Of a DNA stretch of 54,695 nt, positions 24,916-34,588 are shown piece after piece. The notes beneath the pieces are model-generated. The model made no database searches. It worked only from the letters and a program-made list of their open reading frames with translations, and was not told the origin of the DNA. A program made the translations under genes and the position numbers. How positions within the stretch are numbered: the first letter of the stretch is position 1; every line of letters starts with the position of its first letter. The stretch comes from Nonomuraea antri (GTDB taxonomy: Bacteria; Actinomycetota; Actinomycetes; Streptosporangiales; Streptosporangiaceae), in the NCBI RefSeq assembly GCF_013283785.1, contig NZ_JABCPZ010000049.1:1-54695 (forward strand), written 5' to 3'.

Positions 24916-25323
24916 TCAGGCGGGGACGGACTCCAGATCGGCGCCGTCGAAGGGGCCGTAACGTCCGGCGCCCATGCGTTCGGCCGCGTCGATGTAGCCG
25001 GCGAGGGCGCCGCGCGAGCGGGCGAGCAGGTCGAGCTGCTCGTCCAGCCGCCGCAGCCGCGAGCGCATCGCGGCCAGCAACTCCGGGCAGCCGACCAGCT
25101 CAGGAGCCTCGCCGGTGGCGCAGGGCAGCAGGTACGCGATGTCCTCCGACGACAGACCGGCGCCGAGCAGGTGCCGGATCTGCTTCACCCGCAACACCGC
25201 GCTCTCGTCGTACTCGCGGTAACCGTTCGCGCCACGCCTCGCCTCCAGCAGGCCCTGGGCCTCGTAGTAGCGCAACTGGTGAGCGTTCACGCCCGCTCGC
25301 CGGCTCAGTTCCCCGATCAACAT
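24916..25323 (-). CDS. MerR-family regulator
   Basis: 135 aa, ATG 25323 with GAGG upstream. The winged helix MLIGELSRRAGVNAHQLRYY is followed by GANGYREYDESAVLRVKQI and a dimerisation helix. Two cysteines occur in LLPCATGEAPELVGCPELL, as in metal- or thiol-sensing relatives, but no full metal site can be assigned. Divergent from the reductase gene at 25373 across 49 bp, with a palindrome typical of MerR operators. Confidence 0.92.
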   Translation of the reverse strand: MLIGELSRRAGVNAHQLRYYEAQGLLEARRGANGYREYDESAVLRVKQIRHLLGAGLSSEDIAYLLPCATGEAPELVGCPELLAAMRSRLRRLDEQLDLLARSRGALAGYIDAAERMGAGRYGPFDGADLESVPA

Positions 25324-25334
25324 CGAAACCTCGC

Positions 25335-25366
25335 TTGACCTTCATACCGGTATCAACGTTGACGAT
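25335..25366 (+). promoter_or_regulatory. MerR-type promoter of the reductase gene
   Basis: TTGACC at 25335-25340 and GACGAT at 25361-25366 are separated by 20 bp, the long spacer typical of MerR-controlled promoters. A perfect palindrome, ATACCGGTAT (25344-25353), fills the spacer. Start of transcription would fall at about the ATG 25373, and no ribosome site precedes that ATG, so the mRNA may be leaderless. Confidence 0.6.
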
Positions 25367-25372
25367 GCTGCC

Positions 25373-26260
25373 ATGAACCACGAAACCAAGACAGCGGTGA
25401 CCGTCATCGGGCTCGGGCTGATGGGCCGGGCGCTCGCCGGCGCGTTCCTGAAGGCAGGACATCCCACGACCGTGTGGAACCGGACGGCGTCCAAGGCCGA
25501 CCAGCTCGTCGCGGAAGGCGCCAGGCCGGCCGCGACGGTCGCCGAAGCGATCGAGGCGAGCCCTCTGACGATCATCTGCCTCACCGACTACCAGGCCGTG
25601 CACGACCTGCTCGACCCGTGCGACCTGGACGGCGCCATGCTGGTCAACCTGACGTCCGGCGACTCGGCCCAGGCCAGGCAGGCCGCCCGCTGGGCCGCCC
25701 AGCGCGGCGCCCGCTACCTGGACGGTGCCATCATGGCCGTTCCGCCGGCCATCGGCACGGACGAGGCGGTCATCCTGCACAGCGGGCCGCTGGCGGACTT
25801 CGAGTCGCACGAGGCGACGCTCGCCGCGCTCGGCACCGTCACCCACCTCGGCACGGACCACGGGCTGGCGTCCCTGTACGACGTGGCCGGCCTGGCCATG
25901 ATGTGGAGCGTGCTCAACGCCTGGCTCCAGGGCACCGCGATGCTCCGCACGGCCGGCGTCGACGCCGCCACGTACGCGCCGTTCGCCATGCAGATGGCCG
26001 TCGGCGTGGCCGGCTGGCTGCCGGGGTACGCCGAGCAGATCGACAGCGGCGCCTTCCCCGCCGAGGTGTCGGCGCTGGAGACCGACGCGCGGGCGATGAC
26101 GCACCTGATCGAGGAGAGCGAGGCGCTGGGCGTCAACGCCGAGCTGCCGAGGCTGTTCAAGGCGATGGCCGACCGGGCGATCGCCGCGGGGCACGGCGGT
26201 GAGCAGTACCCCGTACTGATCGACGAGTTCAGCCGGCCGGGAAAGGCCGGTACGGAGTGA
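25373..26260 (+). CDS. NAD(P)-dependent reductase, imine-reductase-like
   Basis: 295 aa. Rossmann fold at the start, TVIGLGLMGRALAGAFL (GxGxxG at 13-18), then VWNRTASKADQLVAEGA as in the beta-hydroxyacid dehydrogenase superfamily. The all-helical second half (YDVAGLAMMWSVLNAWLQG, later VAGWLPGYAEQIDSGAFP) is like imine reductases and reductive aminases, which dimerise by domain swap and reduce cyclic imines with NADPH. The substrate is not known. Under a MerR-type promoter. The stop converges with the PAF-hydrolase-like gene six bases later. Confidence 0.9.
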   Translation: MNHETKTAVTVIGLGLMGRALAGAFLKAGHPTTVWNRTASKADQLVAEGARPAATVAEAIEASPLTIICLTDYQAVHDLLDPCDLDGAMLVNLTSGDSAQARQAARWAAQRGARYLDGAIMAVPPAIGTDEAVILHSGPLADFESHEATLAALGTVTHLGTDHGLASLYDVAGLAMMWSVLNAWLQGTAMLRTAGVDAATYAPFAMQMAVGVAGWLPGYAEQIDSGAFPAEVSALETDARAMTHLIEESEALGVNAELPRLFKAMADRAIAAGHGGEQYPVLIDEFSRPGKAGTE

Positions 26261-26266
26261 GCCGGT

Positions 26267-27427
26267 CTACCAGAACCGCACCTCGGGATGGTCCTTCGAC
26301 GGCCCGTCCAGCAGCGGCCGGCGCTCACCCTTGAGGTGCAGGTCGAGGAAGGCCGTGACGTACGCGCGGGTGATCGCGATGGCCCGCGCGCCGTCGATCG
26401 GCGCCTTCGGCAGCCCGAGCTGCGGTTGGAGCACCGCGTAGTCGACGAAGCTCAGGTGCTCGGCCCCGGTCACGGTCAGCCAGCGCTTCCAGTCGCCGGT
26501 GACGTGCGGCCAGAACGCGTCCCACGAGCCGTCCCTGTCACCGGAGTCCGGCCGGTGCCTGGGGTTCCCGATCATCATGAACGGCTTGGCCAGCGGCTCG
26601 GCCGGGGTTCTGGGGTGGTAGGTGCCGTCGAGGTTGACCGCGGCCTTGATCCGCTCCGCGGCGGGCAGCAGGTGCGCGGCGCTCTGGCCGCCGACGGAGT
26701 GTCCCACCATCGCGATCCGCCGCTCGTCGATCAGCCGGTTCCAGTGCTTGCTCCGCTCCAGCCGGTCCAGGACGAACGCGGTGTCGGCGGCCCGCACCCG
26801 GGCCACCTTGGCCCCCGTCTCGGCGGTCTGGCCGGCCTTGCCCGCCTCGAAGGTGACGGTCCGGCCGTCGGGGAACGTGGTCGCCATCGACTCGTAGGTG
26901 TGCTCGATCCCGGCGACCAGGTAGCCGCGGCTGGCGAACTCCTCGGCCAGCGTGGTCATCGTCGCGCGCGGCATCGTCATGCCGGGGGACAGGACCACCA
27001 GCGGCCAGCCGCCTCTCCGCTTCAGCGCGGGGGCGTCGGCGCGGGCGTGCGTCGGGGTCTTGGCGAGCGTGTCGGCCGGTACGTCCTTGAGCTGCGGCAC
27101 GCTTCTGATGATCAGCTCCGACTCCTGCGGGGTGAGGTACGGCGCGCGCCTGCCCGTGGCCTTGCGCGCCGGGTACCAGAGGGACACCATCAGCTCGCGG
27201 GCGTCACGGCCGGCGACCCAGGGGTCGGGACGGCTGGAGTCGACCAGGTGCAGGTCCGTCCTGCCGACCGGATGGCCACCGGTCGGCGCCGGCAGGGAGG
27301 TCACGGGCAGGGAGGTGACGGGCGGGGAGGCTGCCGCTGGGGAGGTGCCCGGGACGGCCATTGATGCGGAGAGCGCGAGAACACTCGCGGCCACGGTCTT
27401 CTTCATGTGCCCGACTGTCTTCTTCAT
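26267..27427 (-). CDS. Secreted PAF-acetylhydrolase-like alpha/beta hydrolase
   Basis: 386 aa from ATG 27427. Signal peptide MKKTVAASVLALSASMAV followed by a cut near SPAAA. The first seven codons are repeated (MKKTVGH then MKKTV), so ATG 27406 is an equal start; neither has a clear ribosome site. The body matches PAF-acetylhydrolase/dienelactone-like enzymes: LMVSLWYPA, WPLVVLSPGM (oxyanion), SRGYLVAGIEH and elbow GHSVGG with Ser244. The following text AAVNLDGTYHP carries the usual Asp, and GAEHLSFVDY the His. Predicted extracellular esterase or phospholipase-like enzyme. Seventh alpha/beta hydrolase of the window. Confidence 0.9.
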   Translation of the reverse strand: MKKTVGHMKKTVAASVLALSASMAVPGTSPAAASPPVTSLPVTSLPAPTGGHPVGRTDLHLVDSSRPDPWVAGRDARELMVSLWYPARKATGRRAPYLTPQESELIIRSVPQLKDVPADTLAKTPTHARADAPALKRRGGWPLVVLSPGMTMPRATMTTLAEEFASRGYLVAGIEHTYESMATTFPDGRTVTFEAGKAGQTAETGAKVARVRAADTAFVLDRLERSKHWNRLIDERRIAMVGHSVGGQSAAHLLPAAERIKAAVNLDGTYHPRTPAEPLAKPFMMIGNPRHRPDSGDRDGSWDAFWPHVTGDWKRWLTVTGAEHLSFVDYAVLQPQLGLPKAPIDGARAIAITRAYVTAFLDLHLKGERRPLLDGPSKDHPEVRFW

Positions 27428-27537
27428 GTGTTCAACCGTGCCGCGCGGCCCCGCGGGACCGTCCCCGGCGAAAGACGCGCGGCACCCGCAACTTTCGTAG
27501 GGGATGTCCGGCTCGTTATGCCTTGTAACCTCTGGCC

Positions 27538-28752
27538 ATGATTGACCGGGCTACCAGGATTGCCGACCTGATCACGCCTTGGGTGCTCGGCGCGACGGTG
27601 TTCCTGCTGTCCCTGGCGTCGACGTCCGGCTCGATGGGGGTGCGGTCGGCGCTGCCCATGCCGCTGCTCGTGGCCGTGGCGGCAGGTTGCGGAACGGCCG
27701 CGGCCTTCGCCAGGCGCCGGCTGTGGCCGCTCGTCGCGGCGGGCGCCGTGGCCTACGCCTGGCTGGTGATGTGGCCGGCCGCGTTCGTGGCCTCGTACTA
27801 CGCGGGGACTCGGCTGCGCCGCCGCCGTGACCTGTGGCTCTACGTCGGCGGTGCGGTCGCGCTGCACGCGCTCGCCGGGCTCATCTCCCACCGCAGCGAG
27901 GGATACCGCGCGCTGGTCGCGGGCACCGTCGTCAACGTGCTGCTGATGGGCGCGGCCATGCTCGCGCTGCCCCTGGTCGCCGGGCTGTGGGTACGCGCCA
28001 GGCGTCAGGTGCTCGACGGGATGCGCGAACACGCCGAACAACTGGTGCGCGAGCAGGTGCTCCGCGCCGACCAGGCCCGCGACCAGGAACGGGCCCGCAT
28101 CGCCCGCGAGATGCACGACGTGGTGGCACACCGGGTGTCCCTGATGGTCCTGCACGCCGGGGCGCTGGAGATGAACGCGCCCGACGCCCGTACGGCCGAG
28201 GCCGCGGCGCTGATCGGCGGCGTGGGCAGGGAGGCGCTGACGAATCTGCGGGAAGTGCTCGGCGTGCTGCGCTCACCGGTCACGGACCGCGGGCAGCGGC
28301 CGGCGGCCGATCGCGGCCCGCAGTCGGCGGCCGAACGCGGCCCGAGCCTGGTGGCCGAGCGCGGTCCGCAGCCGACGCTGGCCGATCTCGACCGGCTGCT
28401 CGACCAGTCGCGCGCCCTGGGCATCGTGGTCAACCGCCACGACGAGGGAACCGTCCGCCCGCTCACGCCCACCGCGGAACGCACCGCCTACCGGGTCGTC
28501 CAGGAGGCGCTGACCAACGTGCACAAACACGCGGGCGACGCCGAGACCGACGTGCACGTCCGATACCGGCCCGCCGAACTGGAGATCCTCGTCCGCAACC
28601 AGTCCACCACGGCGGCCGACGGCGACCTGCCCGGCTCCGGCTGGGGCCTGGTCGGGCTGCGCGAACGCGTCGAACTGGTCGGCGGCAGACTGGAGGCCGG
28701 GCCACGGGACGAAGGCGGCTTCCAGGTTCGGGCCGAGATCCCCGTCGCATGA
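27538..28752 (+). CDS. Sensor histidine kinase (HisKA_3, NarL type)
   Basis: 404 aa. The N-terminal half contains five or six membrane helices. The dimerisation box RIAREMHDVVAHRVSLMV carries the phospho-acceptor His193. A HATPase_c domain follows, with YRVVQEALTNVHKHA and GSGWGLVGLRERVELVGG. Four 24-bp repeats lie in the linker between these parts. ATG 27538 has no good ribosome site, and a leaderless start is possible. It overlaps the response regulator by ATGA, so the pair is one operon. Signal unknown; the extracellular part is minimal, so it may sense within the membrane. Confidence 0.94.
   Translation: MIDRATRIADLITPWVLGATVFLLSLASTSGSMGVRSALPMPLLVAVAAGCGTAAAFARRRLWPLVAAGAVAYAWLVMWPAAFVASYYAGTRLRRRRDLWLYVGGAVALHALAGLISHRSEGYRALVAGTVVNVLLMGAAMLALPLVAGLWVRARRQVLDGMREHAEQLVREQVLRADQARDQERARIAREMHDVVAHRVSLMVLHAGALEMNAPDARTAEAAALIGGVGREALTNLREVLGVLRSPVTDRGQRPAADRGPQSAAERGPSLVAERGPQPTLADLDRLLDQSRALGIVVNRHDEGTVRPLTPTAERTAYRVVQEALTNVHKHAGDAETDVHVRYRPAELEILVRNQSTTAADGDLPGSGWGLVGLRERVELVGGRLEAGPRDEGGFQVRAEIPVA
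28285..28380 (+). repeat. Four 24-bp in-frame repeats in kinase linker
   Basis: Units at 28285, 28309, 28333 and 28357 encode DRGQRPAA, DRGPQSAA, ERGPSLVA and ERGPQPTL (residues 250-281) between the H-box domain and the ATPase. Charged, proline-rich and likely flexible. Confidence 0.85.
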
Positions 28753-29396
28753 TCCGGGTGCTGATCGTCGACGACGAGGCGCTGGTCAGGTCGGGCCTGC
28801 GGATGATCCTGGAGGCGACGGGCGAGATGGCGATCGTCGGCGAGGCGTGCGACGGCGACGCGGCCGTGGCCGCCGTGGCCAGGCTCAAGCCGCAGGTCGT
28901 CCTGATGGACGTGCGCATGCCGGGCACCGACGGCCTGACCGCCGCCGCCCGCATCCTCGCCGCTCCGGGCGCGCCGAAACTGATCATGCTCACCACGTTC
29001 GACCTGGACGAGTACGTCCACGAGGCGCTCCGGCTCGGCGCCGTCGGCTTCCTGCTCAAGGACACGCCGCCGCGCGACCTGGCCGCCGCCGTCCGGACCG
29101 TCGCTGCGGGCCAGGCCATGTTGTCCCCCGCCATCATCAAACGGCTGATCGGCTCGTTCGTCGACAAGGCCCCCTCGCGCGCCGAGTCCGCGCGCAAGCG
29201 GCTCGCCGCGCTGACCGCCAGGGAGGAGGACGTGATCAGGGCGGTGGCCTGCGGTCTGTCGAACGCCGAGATCGGGCGGGAGCTCCGGCTGACGGAGGCG
29301 ACGGTGAAGGCGCACGTCAGCCGGGTGCTGACCAAGCTGGGCCTGGCCAACCGGGTGCAGGCGGCCATCCTCGTCCACGACGCCGACCTCGGCTGA
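28749..29396 (+). CDS. NarL/LuxR-family response regulator
   Basis: 215 aa; ATG 28749 overlaps the kinase stop. Receiver domain: acidic pair in MIRVLIVDDEALVRSG, phospho-acceptor Asp54 in VVLMDVRMPG, switch Thr in LIMLTTFD and Lys in FLLKDTPP. LuxR helix-turn-helix at the C-terminus: LTAREEDVIRAVACGLSNAE and LTEATVKAHVSRVLTKLG. Partner of the preceding kinase. Targets unknown; the divergent PAF-hydrolase-like gene is an adjacent candidate. Confidence 0.96.
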   Translation: MIRVLIVDDEALVRSGLRMILEATGEMAIVGEACDGDAAVAAVARLKPQVVLMDVRMPGTDGLTAAARILAAPGAPKLIMLTTFDLDEYVHEALRLGAVGFLLKDTPPRDLAAAVRTVAAGQAMLSPAIIKRLIGSFVDKAPSRAESARKRLAALTAREEDVIRAVACGLSNAEIGRELRLTEATVKAHVSRVLTKLGLANRVQAAILVHDADLG

Positions 29397-29410
29397 CCGG
29401 CGGGCGTCCG

Positions 29411-30301
29411 TCACGAATTCAGGGCGGTCAGGTCGAGACGGGACAACCGGTCGGGGTCGGACAGGATGTCGATCGCGGCGATCCTGCCGTCGGCGACGGT
29501 GAAGCTCATGACCGAGATCAGCCCGTCGTCGACGGTGTTGACCAGGCCGGCCAGGCCGTTGACCAGCGCCGGGCGGGTGGTGGTGCCGGTGGCCATGCGC
29601 TGGAAGACGGCCAGCCGCCCGGCCACCGCGGCGGAGCCGCGCAGGACCCGCAGGCCGCCGGTGCGCATCCCGCCGTCGGCGCGCAGGACCACGTCGGGGT
29701 CGAGGATGGACAGCAGCGCGTCGAAGTCGCCGCCGCGCGCGGCGGCCAGGAACGCGTCCACCACCCGCCGCTGTCCCGCCGGGTCAGGGTCGGGGCTGGG
29801 CGCGGCGCCGCGGACCCGCTGCCTGGCGCGGCTGGCGAGCTTCTTGGCCGTCGCCGGGGTGCGGTCCACGATCGACGCGATCTGCTCGAACGGCAGGCCG
29901 AACAGGTCGTGCAGCACGAACGCCAGCCGTTCCGCCGGGGTCAACGACTCCAGCACCACCAGCAGCGCCAATCCCACCGAGTCGGCCAGCAGCACCTCCT
30001 GCTCCGGGTCGGCGACGGCGTCCGCACGGCTGATCACCGGATCGGGCAGGCGGTCCTCCAGCGAATCCTCGCGGCGAGACTTGCGCGCGCGGAGCAGGTC
30101 CAGGCAGACCCGGCCGACCACGGTGGTCAGCCAGCCGCCCAGGTTGTCGATGTCATCGGAGTCCGAGCGCGCCAGCCGCAGCCACGCCTCCTGAACCGCG
30201 TCCTCGGCCTCGGTCAGCGAGCCGAGCATGCGGTAGGCGACCGCCCGCAGATGGGGGCGATGCTCCTCGAACCGCACGGCCAGGAAGTCATGGGGCGTCA
30301 C
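29411..30301 (-). CDS. ECF41-type sigma factor (SigJ-like) with SnoaL domain
   Basis: 296 aa from GTG 30301, behind GAGAGGAT. Region 2 reads [20 protein letters not shown] and [19 protein letters not shown]. Region 4 reads [20 protein letters not shown] and [21 protein letters not shown] SnoaL-like C-terminal domain follows, with [33 protein letters not shown] and [11 protein letters not shown]41 factors use this C-terminal domain to control their own activity in place of a separate anti-sigma. The usual ECF41 partner (a carboxymuconolactone decarboxylase or oxidoreductase) is not adjacent. The upstream region is non-coding and repeat-rich. Confidence 0.93.
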   Translation of the reverse strand: MTPHDFLAVRFEEHRPHLRAVAYRMLGSLTEAEDAVQEAWLRLARSDSDDIDNLGGWLTTVVGRVCLDLLRARKSRREDSLEDRLPDPVISRADAVADPEQEVLLADSVGLALLVVLESLTPAERLAFVLHDLFGLPFEQIASIVDRTPATAKKLASRARQRVRGAAPSPDPDPAGQRRVVDAFLAAARGGDFDALLSILDPDVVLRADGGMRTGGLRVLRGSAAVAGRLAVFQRMATGTTTRPALVNGLAGLVNTVDDGLISVMSFTVADGRIAAIDILSDPDRLSRLDLTALNS

Positions 30302-30467
30302 GGTCTCGATCCTCTCTTTCGGTGAGATGTCGTACCACTGACGTCGCGAGGGCGACGAAGGTGACCGCGCGGGGGGCACGTTTGTCTGTGCCCTCCGTCG
30401 GCGGGGGTGTCGGTCCCTCTGCGGATCCCGGGACGGCGACACCGCTGGGGAGAAAATCGTCCGGCAC

Positions 30468-30588
<121 letters not shown>

Positions 30589-30800
30589 GGTCTCGGGCCC
30601 TGGCCCCATCCCCGGCCCCCGGTCACATGCGCAGCAGCCGGTTCGGCGGGCCCGTCCCGGCGTTGGACACCGTCCCGATGCTCGCCGCATCCGGGTTGGT
30701 CCGCGGGTCGGTCCGCGGGCAGTCTGTGGGTCGGTCCGCGGTCGTCACCGGCTGGTCGCGTTCCGCGTGTTGTACGGCGGGGTCGGCGGCCGCGCCTCTG

Positions 30801-30846
30801 GCCGCCGGGCCGAGCCGCCGAGCCGCCGGGCCGAGCCGCCGGGCCG
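30801..30846. repeat. GCCGCCGGGCCGA repeat
   Basis: Three 13-bp units, one shortened intermediate copy between the first and second. Lies in the same non-coding stretch. Confidence 0.7.
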
Positions 30847-31024
30847 TGAAACCCGCGCGGTGTGTGCTGGGCAGTGAAGCCGTGCGGCGTGTGCCGTCTC
30901 GGTGTTCTCAAAAGCCCAGGCAGTCGCCGCCCCGGCCGTTGGTCATGAGGGTGAAGGGCGTCGGCCGCCTGTGGTCGCCAGGCTGGCGGTGGCCGCCCGT
31001 CACGGTGGCGCATCAGAGGGTGGA

Positions 31025-31750
31025 TCAGCGGCGTCGTGCCAGGAATACGAACTCCTTTCCCGGGCGGTCGGGCGCGTCGCGGACGTCGTCCACCACGAAT
31101 CCATGCGCGGCCAGATCCCGTTCGACCTCCTCCCGCTCACGAAAACGCAGCGTCGAATCCGACGTCAGCACCTGGCCGTCCGCGGCGAACCGGTAGGTCC
31201 AGCGGAACGTCACCAGCGGCCCGTCCACCTCCGTCAGCTCGACCCAGCTCTCGACGGAACCGACACCGGGAATCTCGGTCACCCGGTGGGAGTTCTCGCG
31301 AGTCCACTCCTCCCAGGCGCGCTTGGCCGGATCGCGCGTCTCGAAGACCAGACGCCCGCCGGGCCGCAACGCTTCGCGGGCTCCGCGCAGCGTCCGCCGC
31401 CACGCCCCCGGATCGGCGATGGCCTGGGCCACGTTCGCTGTCATCGTCACCAGGTCGACCCGCAGCGGCGGCAGGTCCGTCGCGTCCCCGTGGATCCAGC
31501 GCACTCGCTCACTCCCCGGCTTGGCCCGGGCGACGTCGATGGACGCCAGGGCCGGGTCCACACCGACGACCTTGACCCCGCGCTCGGCCAGGAGCAGCGC
31601 GAACACCCCCGTGCCGCAGCCGATGTCCAGCACGCGCCGCGCCTCGAACTCCTCCGCCAGCCGCAGGTACGCGTCGAGGTCGCCGCGGTCGGGGTCGAGC
31701 GGATCGTAGATCGCGGCGAGCCGTGGATGCGCGAAACACTCGTCAGCCAT
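31025..31750 (-). CDS. SAM-dependent methyltransferase
   Basis: 241 aa from ATG 31750. Class I Rossmann methyltransferase: motif [20 protein letters not shown] at about 40-58, acidic loop [10 protein letters not shown], motif II region [20 protein letters not shown], motif [16 protein letters not shown]. The C-terminal half has [20 protein letters not shown], a beta-rich cap seen in small-molecule and ubiquinone-type methyltransferases. Substrate unknown. No ribosome site is visible; a leaderless start is possible. The open frame extends upstream over the lipoprotein gene but that part is not coding. Confidence 0.92.
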   Translation of the reverse strand: MADECFAHPRLAAIYDPLDPDRGDLDAYLRLAEEFEARRVLDIGCGTGVFALLLAERGVKVVGVDPALASIDVARAKPGSERVRWIHGDATDLPPLRVDLVTMTANVAQAIADPGAWRRTLRGAREALRPGGRLVFETRDPAKRAWEEWTRENSHRVTEIPGVGSVESWVELTEVDGPLVTFRWTYRFAADGQVLTSDSTLRFREREEVERDLAAHGFVVDDVRDAPDRPGKEFVFLARRR

Positions 31751-31869
31751 GCGCCCGAACGTATGCGGACCGCCCCCCGACGGCCACCGGGTTTCGCACC
31801 GCGATCTTCCCCCAGACCACGACCAGCCGACCAAGCGGGCCGAGCACCAGATGCGCTGTGCCTGGCCGG

Positions 31870-32763
31870 CTACTCGTCGAATCCGTGTTGCTTCAACCGG
31901 GCGATGAGGTCGTCCAGGTTCTTCGGTTCCAGCCAGGCGGCGCCGCCCACGCCGAGCGGTTCGCGGCCGCCGACGAGTGCCGTCTGGCCGTCGGCCGCCT
32001 GCGTCCTGAGGAGTGGGTCTTCGAGCACGAGGTCCTGCGGGCCCACGCTCATCAGCTTGGCCAGGGGCGGGATCGGTTGCCCCGGCTTGCCGACCGGGCC
32101 GAGCGCGTGCTCGGGCGTCTCCTCCGCGAAGACCAGGACGCGGGTGCCGGGCGGCATGGCGGCGGCGAAGTCCCGCGCGTCGCGCTCGGGTTTCCACTCT
32201 TCGACGGGCAGCGCGTCGTCGCGGATGACCGCGCCCTGGTCCAGGACGATGTACAGCAGGCCGTTCACGATGGACGTCCTGCCGGTCACGCCCTTGAGCG
32301 GGTCGATGATCCGGACGCGGAGCAGCATCCGGTAGTCGAGCGGCCCACCCGGGTAGCTCTCCAAGGCCGGGCCTTGCTGCCAGCCGTCGATGACCCCGGC
32401 CGCGACGATGGGGCTGCCCGCGGCGAGCGCCTCCGGCGTCTCGATGGCCGGAAAGTCGACCTCGGTGACGCGCAGCGGAGACACGTCGAGCGAGCCCTCG
32501 ACGGCCGTGACTGCGGGCTTCTGCCGGGTCGTCGCCGCGACCGTGGGTTCCCGCGACGCCGACGCCGCGACCGCAGGTTTCTGCGACTCCGGTGCCGTGA
32601 CCGTGGGTTTGTGCGGGGTCGGCGCGGCGGCCGGGGCGCCGCCGGCGCACGCCGTCAAGACGGCGGACGCGAGCGCGAGCGCGAGCCTGGCAGCGAGAGC
32701 GGACGCGGCCGGGAGAGCGGACGCGGCCGGGGGAGCGGACGCGGGCGGGAGGTGTCTGGCCAT
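31870..32763 (-). CDS. Lipoprotein with 30-bp linker repeats
   Basis: 297 aa, ATG 32763 with GGAG nearby. The signal sequence ends in lipobox LTAC, so it is predicted to be lipid-anchored on the cell surface. After the Cys comes a linker of four ten-residue repeats (see repeat entry), then a globular domain of about 200 residues (VTEVDFPAIETPEALAAGSP, RIIDPLKGV, FAEETPEHALG). I do not recognise the domain; it has no obvious catalytic motif. Signal-region codons are themselves repetitive (PPASA/PPAASALPAASA). Confidence 0.8.
   Translation of the reverse strand: MARHLPPASAPPAASALPAASALAARLALALASAVLTACAGGAPAAAPTPHKPTVTAPESQKPAVAASASREPTVAATTRQKPAVTAVEGSLDVSPLRVTEVDFPAIETPEALAAGSPIVAAGVIDGWQQGPALESYPGGPLDYRMLLRVRIIDPLKGVTGRTSIVNGLLYIVLDQGAVIRDDALPVEEWKPERDARDFAAAMPPGTRVLVFAEETPEHALGPVGKPGQPIPPLAKLMSVGPQDLVLEDPLLRTQAADGQTALVGGREPLGVGGAAWLEPKNLDDLIARLKQHGFDE
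32507..32626 (-). repeat. Four 30-bp in-frame linker repeats
   Basis: The core G[T/C]GACYGYRGGYTT recurs at exact 30-bp intervals from 32507, 32537, 32567 and 32597. It encodes [K/E]P[T/A]V[T/A]A plus four variable residues. Confidence 0.85.
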
Positions 32764-32872
32764 AGGTCATTCTCCGCGCATCCGCGCCTGCCGACCGTCG
32801 ACTGCCGACCGCCGAGAGCGCCCGCGGACCGTGTGCGCCCACCGTGGCCGCCAACCGCCCTCAGCGGGGAGA

Positions 32873-34171
32873 TCAGTGCGCCCGCCGCACCCTGATTCCG
32901 TGTGCGTCGGCGCGTTCGACGCCCGTTGCGTCCACGTTCGTGATGGGGATCAGGCCGCGGACCTCACCGGTACGCCCGCCGTCGGTCATCCACACGATCA
33001 GCATGCCCGGGTTGTGCCCGTGTGAGGAGTGTGGGTCGCCGGAGAGCGGGTTCGGACCGCGCGTGGAGGCGAACAGCCACGACCGATCGGGGGACGTGGC
33101 GAACAAGTCGACGGTCGGGTCCGCGCTGAACGGCGACGTCAGCGACACCGTGCCGACGTGTGCCCCGGTGGAGCCGCCGAAGACCTCGGCCACGTTGCCG
33201 TCGCGGTCGCCCACCCAGACGTACCGGTCGCGGGCGCTGACGGCGGTGCCGTGGGCGTCGCGGTCGGGGGAGTCGTCGTCGTAGAGCCGCTGCACGGCGG
33301 GCGTGTTGGGCGGGTTGGCGGCGCTGTAGCCGGTGCGCGGCAGCCGGAACACGCTGAACTGGTCCAGGTTGGCGGGGGTGCCGCCGCCTCCGTCGCCGAA
33401 GACGGCGTCCCTGGCCTCGACGAAGCCGCAGCCGTTGGCCGGTACGTGGGCCGCGTCGTACTCGCCCACGATGGCCATCGGCGTGGTGCGCCAGTCCACC
33501 GCGAACAGGCCGCCGCCGCGCAGGCTGACGAACACCGGGCCGTCGTCGGAGGCGATGAACGGGCAGATCGGCGCGTTGTCGGGGCGCAGCTCGGGCGACT
33601 GGCAGGGCGCGCCGTTCGGGGTGAGGCAGCCGGCCAGGTCGAGCGTGGCGGCGGGTTCGTGGGTGAACGTGCCCGCGGCGTAGTCGGTGCGGATCCGTTC
33701 CAGCTTCTTGCCGTTCTGGTTGGCGATGACGAGGTGGCGGTCGTCGCCGGTGGGCCACAGCGCGTGCGCCTGCCTGGCGCCGCCCGCGCCGGTCTCGGTC
33801 GACAGGCAGGCCAGCGGCGAACGGGTACGCGCGTCGAAGATCACCACATGGCCGCTGGCGACGAACGCGAGCGCCGCGTGCGTGTCGGACAGGTTGAACA
33901 CGATCATGTGCGGCCTGACCGGAGCGCGGCCGGTGGCGGCCAGGCACAGGGCAGAGGTGGCGCCGCCGAGGTCGATCATCGCGACCGGCCTGGCGGCGGA
34001 CAGGCGCCTGGTGACCTGGCCGCCGTCGTAGACGTTGATGGTGCCGCCGTGCGCGAGACCGTTGGTGTCGGACTGGTCGACCAGCCAGATCTCGTACGAC
34101 TCCCTGGTCACGTCGGCCGCCCCCATGGTCAGGGCCAGCACGAGCGCGACGATCACGGCACGCCACCGCAT
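32873..34171 (-). CDS. Secreted beta-propeller protein
   Basis: 432 aa, ATG 34171 behind GGGGAGGA. Signal peptide MRWRAVIVALVLALTMGAA. The mature protein reads as a YncE-like repeat propeller: EIWLVDQSDTNG, GTINVYDGGQVTRRL, GHVVIFDARTRSPLACLS, HLVIANQNGKKLERI, YVWVGDRDGNVAEVFGGSTG and PDRSWLFASTRGPNPLSGD. Several Cys (CLTPNGAPC, CPF, NGCGF) could form disulfides outside the cell. A late segment HSSHGHNPGM is His-rich. The ligand is unknown; methylamine-dehydrogenase or metal-related roles are possible but not shown. Confidence 0.85.
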   Translation of the reverse strand: MRWRAVIVALVLALTMGAADVTRESYEIWLVDQSDTNGLAHGGTINVYDGGQVTRRLSAARPVAMIDLGGATSALCLAATGRAPVRPHMIVFNLSDTHAALAFVASGHVVIFDARTRSPLACLSTETGAGGARQAHALWPTGDDRHLVIANQNGKKLERIRTDYAAGTFTHEPAATLDLAGCLTPNGAPCQSPELRPDNAPICPFIASDDGPVFVSLRGGGLFAVDWRTTPMAIVGEYDAAHVPANGCGFVEARDAVFGDGGGGTPANLDQFSVFRLPRTGYSAANPPNTPAVQRLYDDDSPDRDAHGTAVSARDRYVWVGDRDGNVAEVFGGSTGAHVGTVSLTSPFSADPTVDLFATSPDRSWLFASTRGPNPLSGDPHSSHGHNPGMLIVWMTDGGRTGEVRGLIPITNVDATGVERADAHGIRVRRAH

Positions 34172-34588
<417 letters not shown>

